Assembly: GCF_030052815.1 (NCBI RefSeq)
Contig: NC_079503.1
Location: forward strand, 44,248,735 to 44,312,734
Source: Hevea brasiliensis
Taxonomy: Eukaryota > Streptophyta > Magnoliopsida > Malpighiales > Euphorbiaceae
Length of the DNA stretch: 64,000 nt
Reading direction: 5' to 3'
This document shows positions 59,199 through 64,000 of the stretch, one piece after another (within the stretch, counting starts at the first letter, position 1; each line of letters starts with the position of its first letter). The notes under the pieces were generated by a model. The model saw nothing but the letters and a program-made list of their open reading frames with translations, was not told the origin of the DNA and ran no database searches. The position numbers were made by a program, and so were the translations under genes.

Positions 59199-61179
59199 CA
59201 ACTTCAATGCAAACTGTAGACTTTTTAACTACCATACCACGACCTGTCTATTCCACTCCTGAAGAACTACCCAGACCTACATCTCCAACCTTCTCTTCTG
59301 TGACTGAGAATAGAGAATCTGAACTGAATGTTCTTCAAAAAGATTTTTAGATTAACAAAGCTTATCTTCAAAAAGATTTTAATGCCTCTCATAATAATGA
59401 GAAAAAACTTTGGTTTTTCCAAAACTTTATGGATCAAAGGCAGGAGATCCAAGAGAGATTTTATGCATTCCTTCATGAGCATCAAACGCATATTTTCTTC
59501 TTTGATTGGTTTGAAAATTATGCTTCTGAAAATCATTTGGAATATCCTTTTGCTTATAAAACCTTAAACCTATTTTCTTAAACAATTTCCTGGAAAACTT
59601 CAAAAGGTGAATGGATTCAATCTGTCCATCCGCCTCTCCGAGAACTTTAAATCAAACACCTCAAAACCACCCTTACAGCTTCCCCTTTCAAACTTAAGAG
59701 TGAGAAAAACACTGATAGGGATCTTGAAAATATCATCCAGCAGAGTAACTAGACCAATAGTCATCTTCATACTGTTGGAAAACAGTTAAATGATCTCCAA
59801 AAGCAGATTCAGCACCCAACTACCATCATCTCCTCCATAGAAATAAAGATAAAAGCTCCAGCCTTTAAGCCCTTTGAAGTTTCAAAAAGCTCTCTAGCTA
59901 GCCTTCAACAAAAGAACAAAGAAGAATTTCTTCCAGCTATTCAGGATCGCCTGAACCAACTTCCATCAACTTCTTCAAAGTCCAATATCGTCATTCTAGA
60001 TGCTTCTGAAGCCTCTATCAATGTAATGGAACAACCCTCTGACGATGAGAATGCCTTCCCAAAACAAGCTCTTCTAAGAATATATAAATTTCATTGGTAG
60101 AATCCTCAACAGCTTTATTATCCACGAGCCACTGCTCCAGATATCAATCTGGAAGATAAGCCGAGTGCCCTCTCCCAAAGCTGCTACAATGCTTCTTCTG
60201 TCTATGAATAGAACATAGATGGAATGTCAGAATACAATGTTCTCAACATTTTCCAACAAATGACAATGGCTTCAAATGCCTATCGAACCCAGAAAGGTAC
60301 CACTAATTAGGCTATTGCAGAACTTCTCATAGCAGGATTCTCAGGTCGACTGAAAGGATAGTGGGATTATTATCTCACTCCCCAGCAGAAACTTGAGATT
60401 CTAAAGTTTGTTGAACTCGATGAAGATCAAGATCCAATACTTGATGAAAATGGCAGACCTATTCAAAATGTTGTTGCCACCCTCATCTTAGCTTTGACAC
60501 TTCACTTTGTCAGAGATCCTTCACATCTCAAAGACAAGAATACCGAGCTTCTTTCAAATCTTCAGAGCAAAAAACTTAGTGACTTCAAATGGTATAAGGA
60601 TACTTTCCTTACTAGAGTTATGCTTCGAGAAAACTCTAATCTACCATTTTGGAAGGTGAAATTCCTTGCTGGCCTCCCCCCTCTCCTTGGTGAAAAGGTT
60701 CGAAATAAGATAAAAGAGCAGAATAGTGAAAAAATTCCTTATGATCAGCTCACTTATGAAGAACTCATCAACTTCATCCAGAAAGAAGGCTTGAAGATTT
60801 GCCAAGATCTTAAGCTATAGAAACAACTCAAATGCTCCATAAAACCAAAAAAGAACTTGGAACCTTATGCCAACAATTCGATATTTCCAACCAAAAGCCA
60901 TCTTCCTCTTCAACTTTCAAACCATGCACAGACTGTCAAACCAGAAGACACTGTAAGCGCAAAAAACACTTCTCCAAACAAAAAACTGCTTACTACCAAG
61001 ACAGACCTTCTAAAGGAAAGTCTTACAATAGAAAGTACCAAAAACCTTCTCAAAAGACCTATGATCTCAACTCTACTCCTAGAAAAGATGTTACTTGCTA
61101 CAGATGTGGCAAGAAAGGTCACATTGCAAGATATTGTAAGCTCAACAGGAGAATCCATGAGCTCCAACTTGAAGAATAA
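59199..61179 (+). pseudogene. Pararetroviral linker and coat protein
   Basis: Continues ORF1 after the LTR. Linker and aromatic domain (FFDWFENYASENHLEYPF, about 59500), polar segment, then coat core: AIAELLIAGFSGRLKG (about 60310), the DENGRPIQNVVATLILALTL stretch (about 60440-60500) and an open frame 60494-60820 with KDTFLTRVMLRE and FLAGLPPLLGEKVRNKIKE. Frame 60832-61179 carries a Ser/Lys-rich tail and the CCHC knuckle CYRCGKKGHIARYC at 61096-61137. An upstream CTDCQTRRHCKRKKHF cluster adds further Cys/His. Stops at about 59348, 59578, 60100, 60210 and 60820 break it. Confidence 0.85.
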
Positions 61180-61719
61180 ACTTTGTATAAACTTGAAGCC
61201 CTTTTGCTTGAGTCCTCTAATTCTGAAGAAACTGTTTCAATTTCTTCAGAAGATAATCAGCCCTTCCAGCTTGATGAAGTTCTCTCTGACTCTTCTACTT
61301 CTGATGAATCCGAAAAGCAACTGAATATGCTTACCAGAGATCAAAGGTTTATGCTTGATGTTATTCAACACATCCAAGACCCTCAACTTCAGAAAGAATA
61401 TCTAACTAGGCTTCAAAACTCTTTTGAAGCATCATCTTCTGAAACCCCTTCTACCTTTGTACCATCTAAAGCCAATAACCCATATGACCTCACAGCCATC
61501 TTACAAATGGTCAAAACTTCTAAAACAAAAACCTCTGCTTCCACCATTCAAGAACTCCAGACTGAAATCAAAACCATTAAGTCTGAACTCAAGCAACTCC
61601 AAACCAAACAGAAGGAAGACTCTGTTGTCATTCAACTTCTTCTTAAGAAATTTTCTGAAGAAGATGAAGATGATATAGAACCTGAAACTGAAACACCACA
61701 ACTAGCCAATTTACAAGAT
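61180..61719 (+). pseudogene. Pararetroviral coat C-terminal acidic and coiled region
   Basis: Part of a 234-codon open frame (61183-61887). It begins with an acidic Ser/Glu-rich stretch (SSNSEETVSISSEDN), then QHIQDPQLQKEYLTRLQ. A Lys/Glu/Leu-rich segment (TIQELQTEIKTIKSELKQLQ) looks like a coiled coil and leads into the protease in the same frame. Confidence 0.8.
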
Positions 61720-62360
61720 GTTCCAGATAATTTTCTTTCAATTTTAAAACAAGTCACTTCCCAAAAATATTTGGTCAAAATAACTTTAAAGATTTCTGAT
61801 GATTTTCAATTGGATACTATTATTCTCTTTGATATAGGTGCTGGCCTTAATTGTATCAAGGAAGAAATAATTCTAAAAGGATTTTGAGAAGCAACTACTG
61901 AAAAGCTCAAGGCCACCAACAACTCTTATCTCAAAATTGATTCAAAAACTAATGCATACGTTTTGAACAACGGTTTGCAAATTAAAATTTCATTTTTGCT
62001 TGTGCATAATATTCATCATATTGTCATACTTGGCACTCCATTCATAAATCTTATTACTCCTTATGCTGTTAATTATGATCATATTTCTGCTAAACTTAAA
62101 GAAAAGAATATTGTTTTCCCTTTTATTGAAAAACCCCAAACTCATAACTTGCATATTATTAAAGCCTGCTCTGTTTATGAAAATCAACTCAACTATCTGA
62201 TTTTGTCAAAAGAAATAGAACTTCAAAACCTAAGAAAAACTGTTTCAATCCAAAGGATTCAAAATCAACTTCAACATCCTATTTTAAAGAAAAGGATTTC
62301 TCTTCTTCAACGACAAATAGAAAATACTGTTTGTTCTGATCTTCCGAATGCTTTTTGAGA
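61720..62360 (+). pseudogene. Pararetroviral aspartic protease (plus-strand copy)
   Basis: Same frame as the coat tail until TGA at 61885. The active-site box reads DIGA (61831-61842) instead of DTGA, which should abolish catalysis. After a stop the frame 61963-62358 continues with VILGTPFINLITPYAVNYDH and a Gln/Leu-rich stretch toward the reverse transcriptase. Confidence 0.85.
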
Positions 62361-63000
62361 AAGAAAACAACATGTTGTTGATCTCTCCTATGAAAATGAT
62401 TTTTAAGAATCTCAAATTCCTACTAAAGCCCGACTAATTCAAATGAATAAAGAACTTGAAGACCACTGTAGAAACAAAATTAAAGATTTGCTTATTAACT
62501 ATAAGCCTCTTAACAAAGCTTTGAAATGGATTCGTTACCCGATTCCAAACAAAAAAGATCTTCTTCAAAAACTTTTTGCTGCAAAAATCTTTTCAAAGTT
62601 TGATATGAAATTAGGCTTTTGACAAATACAGATAGCCCCCAAAGATCATTACAAAACTGCTTTCACCGTCCCGTTTGGCCAATATGAATGGAATGTCATG
62701 CCATTTGGTTTGAAAAATGCCCCATCTGAATTTCAACGCATCATGAATGACATTTTTAATCCATACTCTGCATTTTGCATTGTTTACATTGATGATGTCT
62801 TAATCTTTTTGTCTTCCATTGAGCAACATTTCAAGCATCTAAGAACTTTTATCCTTGTTGCCAAAAGAAATGGATTAGCAGTTTTTAAGTCCAAAATTAG
62901 TCTTTTCCAGACTAGGATTAGGTTCTTAGGACACTACATCTCCAATGGTACAATCTCACCAATAGAAAGATAACTTGCTTTCACTAATAAATTTCCTGAC
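62361..63000 (+). pseudogene. Pararetroviral reverse transcriptase (plus-strand copy)
   Basis: Frame from 62443 (NKELEDHCRNKIKDLL) jumps directly to INYKPLNKAL. About 100 bp that encode the N-terminal palm (present at 22661-22882) are missing between short CTT-type repeats. Then a TGA near 62620, MPFGLKNAPSEF, YIDD at 62785-62796 and a stop at 62971. It cannot be active. Confidence 0.85.
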
Positions 63001-63630
63001 AAAATTATTGAGAAAACTCAACTTCAAAGATGTCTAGGATGTTTAAACTATGTCTTAGATTTCTTTCCAAATTTAAATAGATTGCTTCAACCACTTCATG
63101 AAAGACTCAAAAAGAGCCCTAAGCCCTGGACACAGGAACACACTTCCCTTGTTCAGAAAATCAAAACCCAAATATAGCAAATTTCTTGCTTACATCTTGC
63201 TGATCCATTTGCTTTTAAAATTGTTGAAACTGATGCCTCTGATCTTGGATATGGAGGAATTCTAAAGCAACTTCAAAATAACAAAGAAGTTATAATTTAG
63301 TATGCTTCTGGACATTGGGATGAAACCCAGAAAAATTATTCCACTATTAAAAAAGAAATTTTATCTATAGTCATCTGCATTCATAAATTTCAAAGTGATT
63401 TGCTTAATCAAAAATTTTTGCTTCGAATTGACTGCAAATCTGCAAAAGAGGTTTTGAAAAAGGATGTTCAATACATTACTTCCAAACAAATCTTTGCTTG
63501 TTAGCAAGCTTTTTTAAGTATTTTTGACTTTGATATCGAATATATTAGAGGAGATATGAATTCTATCCCTGACTTCCTAACTCGTGAATTCTTGCAGACT
63601 CCTCACAATGATCCCAAGAAAGAAGACTAA
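63001..63630 (+). pseudogene. Pararetroviral RNase H and ORF1 end (plus-strand copy)
   Basis: Reads ETDASDLGYGG, YASGHWDETQKNYSTIKKE, LLRIDCKSAKEV and FDIEYIRGDMNSIPDFLTRE: Asp-Glu-Asp-Asp RNase H with its usual end. TAG stops at about 63175, 63298 and 63502. ORF1 ends at TAA 63628-63630, after the ORF2 ATG. Confidence 0.85.
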
Positions 63631-64000
63631 AGAATCAATAAAAGAAAAAGCTTCAGCTTCTACCTCAAAGAAAACTTCACCCAAACCCCAAGCTTCCTTT
63701 CAATAACTTACGATAAGCCAACCTAAAATGACTTCCCAAAGCCCTATTATCTCATGGAATGCTTTATTCCAGAAAGAAATAGATCAATTTGACCAACCTT
63801 CAACTTCCCAAACTCCTCTAGAACAACTTTCTCCAAATGACTTGTAAGTTTGGCTTGCACGCCTCATTAATCACTCGCAACTTTGCCAGTCCCTCAAAGA
63901 TTCACTCCCAGAAGGACAACCCAAAAAACTTTTAACTCAAGCATGTTCTCAAGAAGCTAAGAGAGAGATTATTGTTCAAAATCAAAAAAACTCTCTCTCA
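63608..64000 (+). pseudogene. Pararetroviral ORF2, 5' part (runs off the window)
   Basis: ATG 63608-63610 lies in the +1 frame inside the ORF1 end, a 23-nt overlap. It begins with a basic Lys/Ser stretch (IPRKKTKESIKEKASAS), has a TAA near 63707, then MTSQSPIISWNALFQKEID and further text closely matching 17700-18030 on the minus strand, with a TAA near 63845. It continues past 64000. Function unknown. Confidence 0.75.

Larger units (their letters stand above)
12321..64000. mobile_element. Endogenous pararetrovirus (Caulimoviridae) locus, rearranged and interrupted
   Basis: Viral sequence occupies 12321-18500, 21972-24324, 27745-29836, 52715-55551 and 59199-64000; the gaps are LTR insertions with TSDs. 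Up to 53127 it is minus-strand except the inverted leader at 12321-12853; from 53146 it is plus-strand. Hallmarks: 30K-type movement protein, coat protein with CCHC knuckle, aspartic protease DTGA, reverse transcriptase YIDD, RNase H, a TATA box followed by AATAAA in a leader, and a tRNA-Met primer site; there is no integrase and there are no LTRs. All coding parts carry stops or frameshifts, so these are old inactive copies. Confidence 0.9.

Noticed and set aside
12321..64000. A still-active virus
   Set aside because: Every unit has stops, frameshifts or missing domains and is split by LTR insertions; no complete unit exists in the window.

Overview
This is an intergenic, repeat-filled stretch of a land-plant nuclear genome, probably a eudicot. 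I see no host protein gene, tRNA, rRNA or CRISPR array. Essentially all of it is explained by three repeat types: (i) Ty3/gypsy LTR retrotransposons of chromovirus type (Tekay/Del-like, with a chromodomain after integrase, an initiator-tRNA-Met primer site and unusually long LTRs of 3.1-3.8 kb); (ii) a rearranged endogenous pararetrovirus (Caulimoviridae) locus; (iii) one fragment of a copia-type LTR. Virtually every coding region is broken. Species and viral genus cannot be fixed from sequence alone.

Layout. 1-10821: element A, entered inside its 5' LTR (1-551), then a gag pseudogene, about 1.1 kb with no recognisable pol, a remnant of the pol 3' end, a G-rich polypurine tract, and a 3' LTR (3284-10821) split by a solo LTR (3336-7020) with an ACTGG target-site duplication (TSD). 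10822-12320: minus-strand copia-type LTR fragment, cut on its left by element A. 12321-64000: the pararetrovirus locus. Its left part is read on the minus strand: a tandem of two incomplete viral units running from 53127 down to about 12856, capped by an inverted promoter/leader (12321-12853). Its right part (53146-64000) is read on the plus strand. The two halves meet head to head at about 53128-53145.

The viral locus is interrupted by four insertions of the same LTR superfamily: solo LTRs 18501-21971 (TSD TCCTC), 24325-27744 (TSD GTCTT) and 55552-59198 (TSD CAACT, one end ambiguous), and full element B 29837-52714 (TSD TGGGT). Element C, 34028-44991 (TSD AAAAC), is nested in B's gag. The implied order is virus first, then copia, A, B and the solo LTRs, with C inside B and the 3336-7020 LTR inside A's LTR.

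The viral unit, pieced together only at the level of order, runs: primer site - ORF1 (movement protein, linker, coat protein with zinc knuckle, aspartic protease, reverse transcriptase, RNase H) - ORF2 of unknown function overlapping the ORF1 end by 23 nt - intergenic promoter with TATA box - leader with AATAAA. Its length is about 7.7-7.8 kb. This plan resembles what I recall of florendoviruses, but genus assignment is inference.

The most interesting signals are in the LTRs. Across three diverged subfamilies they keep a splice-donor-like site about 0.87 kb in. Subfamilies A and B also keep acceptor, 59-64 bp mini-exon, donor and acceptor-like sites. Covarying hairpins sit before the last acceptor, G.U-tolerant stems lie at the extreme 3' end beside the primer site, and a degenerate module of about 195 bp is repeated three to four times. 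Together they suggest a structured, possibly spliced, leader RNA.
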